In this document: positions 54,598 to 62,824 of the stretch, piece after piece
Layout of the letters: each line of letters opens with the position of its first letter
Position numbering within the stretch: the first letter of the stretch is position 1
Assembly: GCA_019636275.1 (NCBI GenBank)
Contig: JAHBXY010000018.1
Location: forward strand, 1 to 64,000
Length of the DNA: 64,000 nucleotides
Direction: 5' to 3'
From: Planctomycetota bacterium
GTDB lineage: Bacteria; Planctomycetota; J058
Translations under genes and position numbers: made by a program
The notes under the pieces: generated by a model
What the model was told of the DNA's origin: nothing
What the model saw: only the letters and a program-made list of their open reading frames with translations
The model's database searches: none

Positions 54598-56707
54598 GCC
54601 GGGGCCGGCGGCCGCGCCGCGGCCGCAGGGCGACATCGACGTCCGGCAGTACGTCCGGATCGTCCTGGCGCGGAAGTGGTTCCTCGTCGCCGCCTTCGTG
54701 ATCGTGGTCGGGAGCGCCGCGCTCTACACCTTCACGCGCGTCCCGCTGTTCAAGGCCTCCACGCTGATCCTCCTCCAGCCGAAGGAGGTGCAGTTCATGG
54801 GCGGCGTCCGCGGGATCGAGGACCCCATGGCGCTGCTCAACAGCTACGAGGTCATGGCCACGCAGTACGAGCTGCTCGCATCGCGCCGCGTGGCCGAGCC
54901 GGTGTGGAAGGCGCTCGGCCGCGACCAGGTGGAGACGGTCCGGGGCTTCATGGGCGGGATCAAGGTCGAGCCGCAGACGGGCACGCAGCTCGTGCGCGTC
55001 ACCTACCAGTCGCCCGACCCGGTCCACGCGGCGCGCGTCGCCGACGCCCTCGTCGAGAGCTACATGCGCGACAGCCGCGAGCGCGCGATGGGGATCACCG
55101 GCGCGGGCCTCGCCAGCCTGCGCGCCAAGGCGGACGAGCTGCGCAAGGAGGTCGAGCGCGCGTCGAAGGCCGTGGCGGAGTTCCGCCGGACCCACCCCAA
55201 CCTGCCGGTCGGCGGCGACGGCGACGCGGGCAAGCAGAGCCGGCTCGGCGCGCTCAGCCAGTCGCTCTTCCAGGCCGAGACCGAGCGCATCAACGCGCAG
55301 GCGCAGGTCGACGCCTTGCGCGCGACCGGCGCCGGCGGCGCCGACTCGGACCGGCTGCACCAGCTCCGCATCGAGGTGGCGCGCATCGAGGAGGAGCGGG
55401 CGCTCCTGTCCGCCCGCGGGCTGAAGGACGACCACCCCGGCGTGCTGTCGCTCGTCACGCGCCTCGTGGCCGCGCGCCAGCGGATCGAGCTGGCCTTCGC
55501 GGCGGAGCTGGCGGCGGCGGAGAGCCGCCTGCGCGCGGTCGAGGAGCGCGAGCAGCGCCTCGCGGCCGAGGTCGCCCGTCTGCTCGAGGCCACCGAGCGC
55601 GCCTCGCAGGACCTGGCCAGCCACCGCTTCCTCGTGACGGAGCACGCCAACCTGACCCGCACCTACGATGACGTCGTCAAGCGCATCGAGGAGATCGAGC
55701 TGGCCGACTCGACCAGCACGCGCGACATGAGCGTCTTCTGGATGGAGCGCGCCGAGGTGCCGCGCTCGCAGGTCTACCCGAACAAGACGCGCATGCTCGG
55801 CGGGGCCGGGGTGCTTGGGCTCCTCGCCGGGATCGGCCTGTGCCTCCTCGTCGACTACCTGGACCGGAGCGTGAAGACCCGCGAGGACGTCGAGCGCCTC
55901 CTGGGCGTCCCCGTGCTCGGCGCCGTGCCGAGCATCGACGCGCCGGCCGAGGGCGCGACGCTCGAGCTGGAGGCGGCCGGGAACCCGCGCTCGCGGCTCG
56001 CCGAGGCGTTCCGCACCATCCGCACGGGCGTGGCGTTCGGCGTGTGGACCGACGGCGCGGGCGCGGCGCAGCTGCGCCGGATCATGGTCACGAGCACGCT
56101 GCCGCGCGACGGCAAGACCATCGTCTCCGTCAACCTCTCCATCGCGCTGGCGCAGCAGGGCAAGCGCGTCCTGCTGGTCGACTGCGACCTGCGCAAGCCC
56201 CGCGTCCACCAGGTGTTCGGGATCGACCGCGAGCTGGGCCTCTCGTCGGTCCTCGCCGGCGAGGAGCCGCTCGACGCGCTCGACCGGGCGACCTACCGGC
56301 CCGAGGCGGTGCCAGGGCTGGCCGTCGTCCCGAGCGGCCCGCTGCCGCCCAACCCCGCCGACCTGCTCAACAGCGACCGCATGCAGGAGGTCCTCCGCTG
56401 GTGCGAGGGGCGCTACGACTGGGTCGTCCTCGACGCGCCCCCGTCGCAGGTCGCGGACCCCGTGATCCTCTCCACCCACGCGAACAACGTGCTGTTCGTC
56501 GTGAGGAGCTTCGCCACGCCGCGCGAACTGGCGCAGCAGGCCTGCCGGCAGCTCGTCGACGTGGGCGCGCGCCTGATCGGCGTGGTCCTGAACGACGCCG
56601 ACGTGCCCAGGACGGCGGGCTACGGCTACGGCTACGGCTACGGGTATGGCTATGGCTACGGCCACGACGCCCGGCCCGAGGAGCCCGCGGCCGGGCGAGA
56701 CGCCTGA
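54566..56707 (+). CDS. wzc: Chain-length determinant tyrosine kinase (Wzc/BY-kinase)
   Basis: About 713 residues. No ATG at the expected start; the choice is TTG 54566 (GTGGGG upstream) or GTG 54554, both overlapping wza. Wzz domain with helix one near residue 45 (FLVAAFVIVVGSAALYTF), long coiled-coil periplasmic region (about 190-400), helix two (GVLGLLAGIGLCLLVDYLD), then the kinase: Walker A' STLPRDGKTIVSVNLS, Walker B VLLVDCDLRKPR, and VVLDAPPSQVADP. The tail carries seven Gly-Tyr pairs, the autophosphorylation Tyr cluster. It controls polymer length and export with Wza. Confidence 0.93.
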   Translation: MRTTSPTSSAEPGPAAAPRPQGDIDVRQYVRIVLARKWFLVAAFVIVVGSAALYTFTRVPLFKASTLILLQPKEVQFMGGVRGIEDPMALLNSYEVMATQYELLASRRVAEPVWKALGRDQVETVRGFMGGIKVEPQTGTQLVRVTYQSPDPVHAARVADALVESYMRDSRERAMGITGAGLASLRAKADELRKEVERASKAVAEFRRTHPNLPVGGDGDAGKQSRLGALSQSLFQAETERINAQAQVDALRATGAGGADSDRLHQLRIEVARIEEERALLSARGLKDDHPGVLSLVTRLVAARQRIELAFAAELAAAESRLRAVEEREQRLAAEVARLLEATERASQDLASHRFLVTEHANLTRTYDDVVKRIEEIELADSTSTRDMSVFWMERAEVPRSQVYPNKTRMLGGAGVLGLLAGIGLCLLVDYLDRSVKTREDVERLLGVPVLGAVPSIDAPAEGATLELEAAGNPRSRLAEAFRTIRTGVAFGVWTDGAGAAQLRRIMVTSTLPRDGKTIVSVNLSIALAQQGKRVLLVDCDLRKPRVHQVFGIDRELGLSSVLAGEEPLDALDRATYRPEAVPGLAVVPSGPLPPNPADLLNSDRMQEVLRWCEGRYDWVVLDAPPSQVADPVILSTHANNVLFVVRSFATPRELAQQACRQLVDVGARLIGVVLNDADVPRTAGYGYGYGYGYGYGYGHDARPEEPAAGRDA
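56618..56659 (+). repeat. Hexanucleotide repeat encoding seven Gly-Tyr pairs
   Basis: Seven consecutive GGN-TAY units (mostly GGCTAC) encode the Tyr cluster at the Wzc C-terminus. Slippage would add or remove Gly-Tyr pairs without changing the frame. Confidence 0.9.
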
Positions 56708-56709
56708 TC

Positions 56710-58503
56710 ATGCGCCCCGCCGCCGGCGGGGGCGCGGTGCTCCTCGGCGCCGCCGCCTTCGGGCTCCTGCTGGCGACGCTCGTCGGCGCCCCGCTCCTCT
56801 TCGGAGCCGTCACGACCTGGGCCTGGACGACGGCGCTCGTCACGATGGCCATCGCGGGCCTGGCCGCCGCCGCAGCCGGCGGCGCGCCGGTCGCGGCCGC
56901 GCCCCTGCTCCGCTGGGCCGCGCCGGCCGGGGCCGTGGTCGTGCTGCAGCTCACGCCGCTCCCCGTGGGCGCCCTCGAGGTGGTCGCGCCCGCGAACGCG
57001 GCGGCGCTCGCCCAGGCGCTGCCGGAGCGGGTGGCCGCGGGCGAGTGGCTGGCCGCCTCCCTCGACCGCCCGGGCACGGTCGAGGCCGCGCTCAAGGCGG
57101 CGCTCTACCTGCTCGCCTTCTTCGTCGCGGCGCGGACCGCGAGCACCCCGCGGCGCGCGCGCGCGCTCCTGGTCGCCCTGCTCGTCCTCGGCGCCTTCCA
57201 GGCCTTCTACGGCCTCGTCGAACAGTTCGCCGGGGCCGGGCGGATCTTCGCCTGGTCGCGCCCCGCCGGCGTGGTGAAGTCCCGCGCCGCGGGGACGTAC
57301 GTCAACCCGAACCACTACGCGGCGCTGCTGGCCATGGCGATCACCGCCGCCGTGGCGCTGGCGACGGCCGGCCTGGGCGCGCTCGGGCCCCTCCCGCGCG
57401 GGCGCTGGCGCGCGGCGCTGGCGGTCGCGACGCACCCCGAGGCGCCCAAGCGCGCGCTGGTCGCCTTCACGGTGGTGGTGCTCGCCGCCGGCCTCGCCGG
57501 CAGCCTGTCGAAGGGCGGGATCCTCTCGGCCATGCTGGGCATCGCCGGGGCCGCCGCGCTCTTCGCTCGCGCGCGCGGCGTCGCCCTCGTCGTCCCGCTC
57601 GCCGCGGCAGCCGTGGCGCTCGGCGGCGCGGCGGCCGGCCTGGCGCGCGTGCTCGAGCGCTTCCGCGGGCTCACCCTCGACGGCGCCGCCGACCCGAGCC
57701 TGGCCGCGCGGCTCTCCTACACGCTCGACACGCTCGACCTGGCCTGGCGCTCGCCGCTCCTGGGCGTCGGGGCGGGCGCTTTCGAGGCCGCGTTCCTCCG
57801 CGCCCACCCGCAGGTCGTCGGCCTCGAGCACGCGCACGCCGACTACGCGCAGGCGCTGGCGGAGCTCGGCGTCCCCGCCGCCGCCGCGCTCCTGGTCGGG
57901 CTCGTCCTCACCGCCCGGCAGGTCGTCCGCGGCGCCGCCGAGCCGGAGCGGCGGCGCCTCGCCCTCACCTGCCTCGTCGCCCTCGTCCCGCTCGCCACGC
58001 ACTCGCTCGTCGACTTCAACCTGCGGATCCCCGCCAACGCCCTGTGGGCGGCGGCGCTCCTGGGCGCGGCGTGGGGCCTGGCCGCCCAGGCGGCCGGGTC
58101 AGCCCTGGCGCGCCGAGCGCGCCGAGCGCGCCCTGGCCCGCGGCCCTGGCGGGCGCCGCCGGCGCCGCGGCAGTGGCTGTGGCACGCCATCGCCTGGCCG
58201 ATTGGGAGGCGCGCCCGGTGGTCGAGCGCGCCGCGCCCGACGACCGCCCCCTCCCCCTCCGGGTGGCCGCCCTCGAGCGGGCGCTCGCGATCTGGCCGGG
58301 CGAGGCGCGCCACTGGGGGGCGCTGGCGGCGACGCGCTGGGAGGCCGCCCGCCTGGCCGAGGTCGAGGGCGCCAGCGAGGCCGCTCGGGAGCTCGCCGGC
58401 CCCCTGGCCTCCCCGGCGGAGGTCCAGGCCCTGGAGGCCCTCCTCCTGCGCGTGCGGCTCCGCGCGTCCCCGGCGCTGGCCGACGCCGGGGACCGGGCGC
58501 TGA
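56710..58503 (+). CDS. O-antigen ligase/Wzy-like polymerase, C-terminal part apparently frameshifted
   Basis: ATG 56710, 2 bases after the wzc stop. The first 465 residues form a polytopic Wzy_C/WaaL protein: about 12 helices, AFQAFYGLVEQFAGAGRIFA, the family motif TYVNPNHYAALLAMAI, AGSLSKGGILSAMLGI, SPLLGVGAGAFEAAFLRAHP and HSLVDFNLRIPANALWAAAL. After about 58105 this frame becomes Arg/Pro-rich and non-protein-like up to TGA 58503, while a neighbouring frame takes on clear coding character to 58595. The real gene therefore probably runs 56710-58595 with an indel in the GC-rich 9-base repeat at 58108-58133. Confidence 0.82.
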   Translation: MRPAAGGGAVLLGAAAFGLLLATLVGAPLLFGAVTTWAWTTALVTMAIAGLAAAAAGGAPVAAAPLLRWAAPAGAVVVLQLTPLPVGALEVVAPANAAALAQALPERVAAGEWLAASLDRPGTVEAALKAALYLLAFFVAARTASTPRRARALLVALLVLGAFQAFYGLVEQFAGAGRIFAWSRPAGVVKSRAAGTYVNPNHYAALLAMAITAAVALATAGLGALGPLPRGRWRAALAVATHPEAPKRALVAFTVVVLAAGLAGSLSKGGILSAMLGIAGAAALFARARGVALVVPLAAAAVALGGAAAGLARVLERFRGLTLDGAADPSLAARLSYTLDTLDLAWRSPLLGVGAGAFEAAFLRAHPQVVGLEHAHADYAQALAELGVPAAAALLVGLVLTARQVVRGAAEPERRRLALTCLVALVPLATHSLVDFNLRIPANALWAAALLGAAWGLAAQAAGSALARRARRARPGPRPWRAPPAPRQWLWHAIAWPIGRRARWSSAPRPTTAPSPSGWPPSSGRSRSGRARRATGGRWRRRAGRPPAWPRSRAPARPLGSSPAPWPPRRRSRPWRPSSCACGSARPRRWPTPGTGR

Positions 58504-58595
58504 CCGAGGCGAGACGCGCGGTGGCGCTCGCCCCCGGGGACCCGCGATGGCAGGCGATCGCCTCGCAGGTCGGCGCCGAGCGGCCAGGCAGGTGA
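58104..58595 (+). CDS. Out-of-frame C-terminal part of the ligase (TPR-like), or a small separate gene
   Basis: This frame (different from the ligase frame) encodes a last hydrophobic segment (WPAALAGAAGAAAVAVA) then an acidic helical region with PVVERAAPDDRPLPLRVAAL, WPGEARHWGALAATRWEAARL and RRAVALAPGDPRWQAIASQV, the pattern of the TPR-like tail seen on many Wzy_C proteins. It may be read by translational frameshifting, or start at GTG 58173 or 58179, or be joined to the ligase by a sequencing indel. The last is the simplest reading. Confidence 0.55.
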   Translation, partial: PGAPSAPSAPWPAALAGAAGAAAVAVARHRLADWEARPVVERAAPDDRPLPLRVAALERALAIWPGEARHWGALAATRWEAARLAEVEGASEAARELAGPLASPAEVQALEALLLRVRLRASPALADAGDRALTEARRAVALAPGDPRWQAIASQVGAERPGR

Positions 58596-58618
58596 TTGCT
58601 TCGGAGGCGCCACACGGA

Positions 58619-58624
58619 TACGCT
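58619..58624 (+). promoter_or_regulatory. Putative -10 element TACGCT
   Basis: TACGCT lies 22 bases before ATG 58647, with a ribosome binding site between; consistent with a short-leader promoter for the envelope protein gene. Confidence 0.3.
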
Positions 58625-58646
58625 CTGGGTCGGGGGAAGTACGCCC

Positions 58647-59540
58647 ATGCTCAGCCCGTCGACGCAGAAGGCCGTGGCCTCGCTGCTCGTCCCGACCCTG
58701 CTCCTCTGGTCGCCTCTGCCGGCCGCCTACGCCCAGGAGCGAGGCGACGCCGCGGCGGGGAAGCCCGCGGTCACGGCGGCCGAAGGCAAGGTCGAAGGCC
58801 GGCTGCTGGCGCTCGACGGCAAGACGCCCCTCCAGGGTCGTGAGCTCGTCGTCCGCAACGCCGAGACGGGTGACCTGATCATCCGGGTGCAGACGGGCGA
58901 GGACGGGAGCTTCCGCCTGCCGGAGCTCGCCAACGGCACCTACACCGTCGAGTGCGACGGCGCCGTGCACGAGGTCGAGATCCGCCGCGACCGTCCGCTC
59001 CGCTCGCTCAAGGTCCTCATGCCCACCGGCGGCGAGGGCGGGCTGCGGTCGGTCGCGGACGTCGGCTCGACGATCCTGTGGGTGGGCGCGGGCGCCGCGG
59101 TCCTCCTGCTCGCGGGCGTCGGCGGCGGCATCCTCGGCTACAACCTCCGCCACACGACCGGGCGCGGCTCGGGCGGCGGGGCCGCCCCCCAGGGCGCCGC
59201 CGCAGTGGCCTTCGAGGTCAGCCCGTCCGGCGACTTCGGCACGGTGAGCGTCGGTCAGTCGAGCCAGCGGACCTTCGTCCTCCGCAACCTGTCGTCGGAG
59301 GTGCTGCAGGGCACGGTCGTCCTCACCTCGTCGCAGTTCGAGCTGGTGGGTGACGGCGGGTTCTCGATCCCCGGCAACAGCCTGACGACCGTGACGGTGC
59401 GCTTCCGCCCCACGGTGGCCGCCACGCACGTGGGCACGATCGAGGCGATCGTGACGACCCCCGCCGGCGTGCTGCCGGCGTCGAAGACGCTGCACGGCGT
59501 CTCGACCGGCTCCCCGGCCGTCTCGCCGGCCAACCCCTGA
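58647..59540 (+). CDS. Secreted or membrane-anchored protein with carboxypeptidase-regulatory-like and Ig-like (choice-of-anchor D) domains
   Basis: 297 residues, ATG 58647 with GGGGGAAG 8 bases upstream. Signal peptide (VASLLVPTLLLWSPLPAAYA-Q), then a CarboxypepD_reg-like beta sandwich (VEGRLLALDGKTPLQGRELV ... GSFRLPELANGTYTVECDGA), a membrane helix (ILWVGAGAAVLLLAGVGGGI), a Gly-rich linker, and a C-terminal ASPM/HYDIN-type Ig domain (FGTVSVGQSSQRTFVLRNLS, TTVTVRFRPTVAATHVGTIE). It directly follows the polysaccharide export genes; a cell-surface or envelope-anchored role is inferred. Confidence 0.75.
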   Translation: MLSPSTQKAVASLLVPTLLLWSPLPAAYAQERGDAAAGKPAVTAAEGKVEGRLLALDGKTPLQGRELVVRNAETGDLIIRVQTGEDGSFRLPELANGTYTVECDGAVHEVEIRRDRPLRSLKVLMPTGGEGGLRSVADVGSTILWVGAGAAVLLLAGVGGGILGYNLRHTTGRGSGGGAAPQGAAAVAFEVSPSGDFGTVSVGQSSQRTFVLRNLSSEVLQGTVVLTSSQFELVGDGGFSIPGNSLTTVTVRFRPTVAATHVGTIEAIVTTPAGVLPASKTLHGVSTGSPAVSPANP

Positions 59541-59548
59541 GCACGCCC

Positions 59549-60163
59549 GTGGCGCGGCGATCGGGGCGGCTGCTGGCGGCCGCGGCGCTCGCGGCCTCGC
59601 TGAGCGCCTGCGCCACCTACCAGGCCACGGCGGTGCCCAGCCACTCGGCCGCGCTGCCGGTCAGCAGGGCGCTCTGGACCGACGCGCGGATCGAGGCGGG
59701 CGAGCACGCGGCGATCGTGTCGACCGTCGTCGCGGCGTCCGGCGTCTGCGGCCGGGTCCCCGGCGACGAGCGGCTGGTGCTGCACCTCGGCGTGGTCGAG
59801 GCCTGGGGGCCCATCACGCCGCTCGACCTCCTGTGCGGCGTGTCGCTGTTCACGATCCCGTCCTGGCGGAGCCGCGACATCGTGGTCGCGGGGCGCCTGG
59901 TCGACGAGGAGAGCGGGCACGAGCTGGCCGCGGTGCAGGCGCAGAGCCGCCTCAACGTCCTCCTCTCGTGGCCGCTCGCCGTGGTCGGGGCGGCGACCGG
60001 AAACCTCGACGGCGACGACCTCGCGCGGCGCAACGTCCGAGCGCTCACCTGCCACGTCGTCGCCCGGCTGGTCGAGGAGCATCGGCGGCGGCGAGGGCCG
60101 ACCCCTGAGCCCGGGAGCCGGGTGGGTCTGCTCGGCGGACCACGAGCCGCCGACGGCAGGTAA
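59549..60163 (+). CDS. Hypothetical lipoprotein
   Basis: 204 residues from GTG 59549, 8 bases after the previous stop. Signal peptide with lipobox ASLSAC (Cys23). The body has VSTVVAASGVCGRVPGDERL, LHLGVVEAWGPITPLDLLCG and VVAGRLVDEESGHELAAVQA with a hydrophobic segment LLSWPLAVVGAATG and an Arg-rich C-terminus. No family is recognised. It ends in TAA, which forms part of the next gene's -10-like element. Confidence 0.65.
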   Translation: MARRSGRLLAAAALAASLSACATYQATAVPSHSAALPVSRALWTDARIEAGEHAAIVSTVVAASGVCGRVPGDERLVLHLGVVEAWGPITPLDLLCGVSLFTIPSWRSRDIVVAGRLVDEESGHELAAVQAQSRLNVLLSWPLAVVGAATGNLDGDDLARRNVRALTCHVVARLVEEHRRRRGPTPEPGSRVGLLGGPRAADGR

Positions 60164-60166
60164 GCT
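60161..60166 (+). promoter_or_regulatory. Putative -10 element TAAGCT built on the upstream TAA stop
   Basis: TAAGCT begins with the stop codon of the lipoprotein gene and ends 6 bases before the GTG of the amidohydrolase, with no ribosome binding site. Confidence 0.35.
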
Positions 60167-60172
60167 CGGGCC

Positions 60173-61459
60173 GTGCCGCCCGAGGAGCCCTCGCCGCCCG
60201 CCGTCCGCCCCCTCCTCACCCGCCGCCGCTTCCTCGCCATGACGGCGGGGTGCCTGGCCCTCGGCGGCGCCGGCTACCCGCTGGCGGTGATCTCGCCCCC
60301 GCCGCGGCTGGCCGACCTCACCCTGAGCGACGCGGCGCTGGCGCTGATCCGCGAGGCGTGGGTCGGCCTCGACCCGGCGAAGGTGCTCGACGTCCACTGC
60401 CACGTGATCGGCCTGGGCGTGGGCGGCACCGGGTGCTTCGTGCACCCGGACAGCCTCAGCTACCTGTCGCCGCTGCGGAAGCTCAAGACGCGGATCTACA
60501 AGGGCGCGGCGGGCGTGCACGACGACGCGCGGGCTGACGCGCTGTTCGTCGAGCGCCTGGTCGACCTGGTCACGCACCAGAGCCCGCGCGTGCGCGCGGT
60601 GCTCCTGCCGTTCGACAAGCACTTCAAGCCGGACGGGACCGAGGACCTGGCACGGACGGAGTTCCACACGCCGAACGACTACGTGCTGGGCCTCGCCGAG
60701 CAGCACCCGGACCTGTTCCTGCCGGGCTGCTCGGTGCACCCCTACCGCGCGGACGCGCTGGACGAGCTGACCCGGTGCCAGGAGCGCGGGGCGCGGCTGT
60801 GCAAGTGGCTGCCGAACGCCATGGGGATGGATCCCGCCGACCCGCGCTGCGACGCGTTCTACGAGCGGCTGGCGGCGCTGGGCATGCCGCTCCTCTCGCA
60901 CGCGGGCGAGGAGCAGGCGGTCCACGCGGAGGAGGCGCAGGAGCTGGGCAACCCGCTGCGGCTGCGGCGGGCGCTGGAGCGCGGCGTGACCGTGATCGTG
61001 GCCCACTGCGCCAGCCTGGGCGCCTGCGAGGACCTGGACGCGCCGGCGGACGCCGCCGGCAAGCGGCCGAAGGCGTCGTGCTACTCGCTGTTCCGGCGCC
61101 TGCTGACCGAGGAGCGCTGGAACGGGCGGCTGTTCGGCGACGTCTCCGCCATGACGCAGTTCAACCGCTGCGGCGTGGCCTTGCCCGACGTGCTCGGGAG
61201 CCCGGAGGTCCATGGGCGCCTGCTCAACGGGTCGGACTACCCGCTGCCGGCGATCGACCCGCTGATCCGCACCGGCCTCCTCGTCGAGCAGGGGCTGCTC
61301 GACGCGGCCGAGCGCCCGGCGATCAACGAGCTCTTCGCCTACAACCCGCTGACCTTCGACTTCGTGCTCAAGCGGAGGCTCCGACGCGTCGGGCCCGACG
61401 GCGACGTGCAGCGGTTCGGCGATGCCGTGTTCGAGACGGCGCGCGTGCTCGGGGCGTGA
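60173..61459 (+). CDS. Tat-exported metal-dependent hydrolase (amidohydrolase_2/TIM barrel)
   Basis: 428 residues from GTG 60173. N-terminal twin-Arg motif LTRRRFLAMTAGCLALGG, a Tat signal. Metal site VLDVHCHVIGLGVGG (HxH), then LLSHAGEEQAVHAEE, VTVIVAHCASLGACEDL and LLNGSDYPLPAIDPL supply further His/Asp ligands. This is the PHP/amidohydrolase-2 pattern. The substrate is unknown. The stop overlaps the start of the next gene. Confidence 0.82.
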   Translation: MPPEEPSPPAVRPLLTRRRFLAMTAGCLALGGAGYPLAVISPPPRLADLTLSDAALALIREAWVGLDPAKVLDVHCHVIGLGVGGTGCFVHPDSLSYLSPLRKLKTRIYKGAAGVHDDARADALFVERLVDLVTHQSPRVRAVLLPFDKHFKPDGTEDLARTEFHTPNDYVLGLAEQHPDLFLPGCSVHPYRADALDELTRCQERGARLCKWLPNAMGMDPADPRCDAFYERLAALGMPLLSHAGEEQAVHAEEAQELGNPLRLRRALERGVTVIVAHCASLGACEDLDAPADAAGKRPKASCYSLFRRLLTEERWNGRLFGDVSAMTQFNRCGVALPDVLGSPEVHGRLLNGSDYPLPAIDPLIRTGLLVEQGLLDAAERPAINELFAYNPLTFDFVLKRRLRRVGPDGDVQRFGDAVFETARVLGA

Positions 61460-62805
61460 CGGCAGGGACCCGGGCGGCGCTCGTCGGGCTGCTCCTGCTG
61501 GCGGCGCTCGCCCCGCGCGTCGGACCGGCGCTCCGGGCGTATCAGCCCAGCAACGACGCCGCGGAGCACCTCCTCATCGCGCGCTCGCTCGCGCGCGGCG
61601 AGGGCTTCACCTTGCCGATCCGCGTGCGCGACGTCGACGGCGGCCCGGCCGTGCACGACGCCTACGCGGAGCGGGCGCCGCTGTATCCGTGGCTCCTGTC
61701 CGTCCCCGTGCGGCTGGGCGTGGGCGCGAGCGGCTGGCCCGACCCGCGGCTGCAGCTCCTGGGCGTCGGCCTGGCGGCCTTGTGCGCGCCGCTGGCGGCG
61801 AGCGTGGCGGCAGAGCTGGCCCGCCGACGGGGCCTCGGCGCGCGCGGGCAGGTCGTCGTCGCCGCGGGCGCGGGGCTGGTGGTCGCGTGGGCGCCGTCGC
61901 TCGTCCGAGCGTCGATCCACCTGTGGGCCGAGCCGCTGGGGCTGCTCCTGGTCCTCGGCGCGGCGCGGCTGGACCTGGCGCTCGACCGCGGCGGTCGGGC
62001 GCGGACGGCGGCCGCGGGGCTGGTCGGCGGGCTGGCGCGTTTCGCGCGGCCGGAGGCGTGGGTGGTCGCGCCGCTCCTCCTCGCGCGCGCGGTCGTCCGG
62101 GCGAGGCGAGGTCAGACGCGCTGGCGCGAGGTCGTCGCGCTGGCCGGCGCCCTCACGGCCGTGAACGCGGCCGGCGTGGCGGCGACCGGGGTCGTCGCGC
62201 CCCAGCTCTTCCTGCTCGAGGTGAGGCGCTTCGAGGACGCCATGGGGGCCGGCGCGGCGCCGGCGGCGCCGGGGCCGGTCGACGTGCTCGTGGCGGTCGC
62301 CGCGAACGTGGCCGGGCAGGTCGAGCACCTGCTGCTCCCGAAGAACGCCTGGCTCGTCCTCCCGCTGGCCCTGCTCGCGTTGCTGCCCGGCCGGCCAGGC
62401 GCCGCGACGGCGGGCGACCAACGGACGGCCGCCGCCTTGGCGGACGAGCGCTGGCTGCTCGGGTGGGCCGCCGCGTTCGTGCTCGCCACGGCGGGCGTGT
62501 GGGCGACGAGCGACCCGCACCGGTTCACGATCGCGCCGCTCGCGCTCCTGGCGCCGGTCGCGCTGGTCGAGGCCGAGGCGTGGCGGCGGCGGCTGTGGCC
62601 CGGCCGGCGGGCCGTGCTCTCGGCCCTCGCGGCGTCGCTCGTGCTCGTGCTGGGACACGCGGCCGGGCGCGAGCTGCGAGGCCGGGGGCCGAAGCCGCCG
62701 CCGGAGGTGGTCGCGCTCGAGGACGTTCCGGCACTCCCCGACCCCTGGTCTTACGCGCTGCTCACCGGACGCCCGGCCGTGCTCGCCCGCCCCCCGGTGC
62801 GCTAG
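61456..62805 (+). CDS. GT39-like membrane protein (dolichyl-phosphate-mannose transferase-like)
   Basis: 449 residues from GTG 61456 (GTGA overlap). About 10-11 hydrophobic segments. The first periplasmic loop holds YQPSNDAAEHLLIARSLARGEG with acidic residues after helix one, as in PMT_2/ArnT enzymes, then AYAERAPLYPWLLSVPVRL. It probably transfers a sugar from a polyprenyl carrier in the periplasm, but the call rests on topology and loop pattern only. Ends in TAG. Confidence 0.7.
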   Translation: MTAGTRAALVGLLLLAALAPRVGPALRAYQPSNDAAEHLLIARSLARGEGFTLPIRVRDVDGGPAVHDAYAERAPLYPWLLSVPVRLGVGASGWPDPRLQLLGVGLAALCAPLAASVAAELARRRGLGARGQVVVAAGAGLVVAWAPSLVRASIHLWAEPLGLLLVLGAARLDLALDRGGRARTAAAGLVGGLARFARPEAWVVAPLLLARAVVRARRGQTRWREVVALAGALTAVNAAGVAATGVVAPQLFLLEVRRFEDAMGAGAAPAAPGPVDVLVAVAANVAGQVEHLLLPKNAWLVLPLALLALLPGRPGAATAGDQRTAAALADERWLLGWAAAFVLATAGVWATSDPHRFTIAPLALLAPVALVEAEAWRRRLWPGRRAVLSALAASLVLVLGHAAGRELRGRGPKPPPEVVALEDVPALPDPWSYALLTGRPAVLARPPVR

Positions 62806-62808
62806 GCT
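62803..62808 (+). promoter_or_regulatory. Putative -10 element TAGGCT built on the upstream TAG stop
   Basis: TAGGCT begins with the stop codon of the preceding gene, 16 bases before GTG 62825, with GGGAGGA between. Suggests a short-leader promoter. Confidence 0.3.
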
Positions 62809-62824
62809 CCAGCGGGAGGACGGC

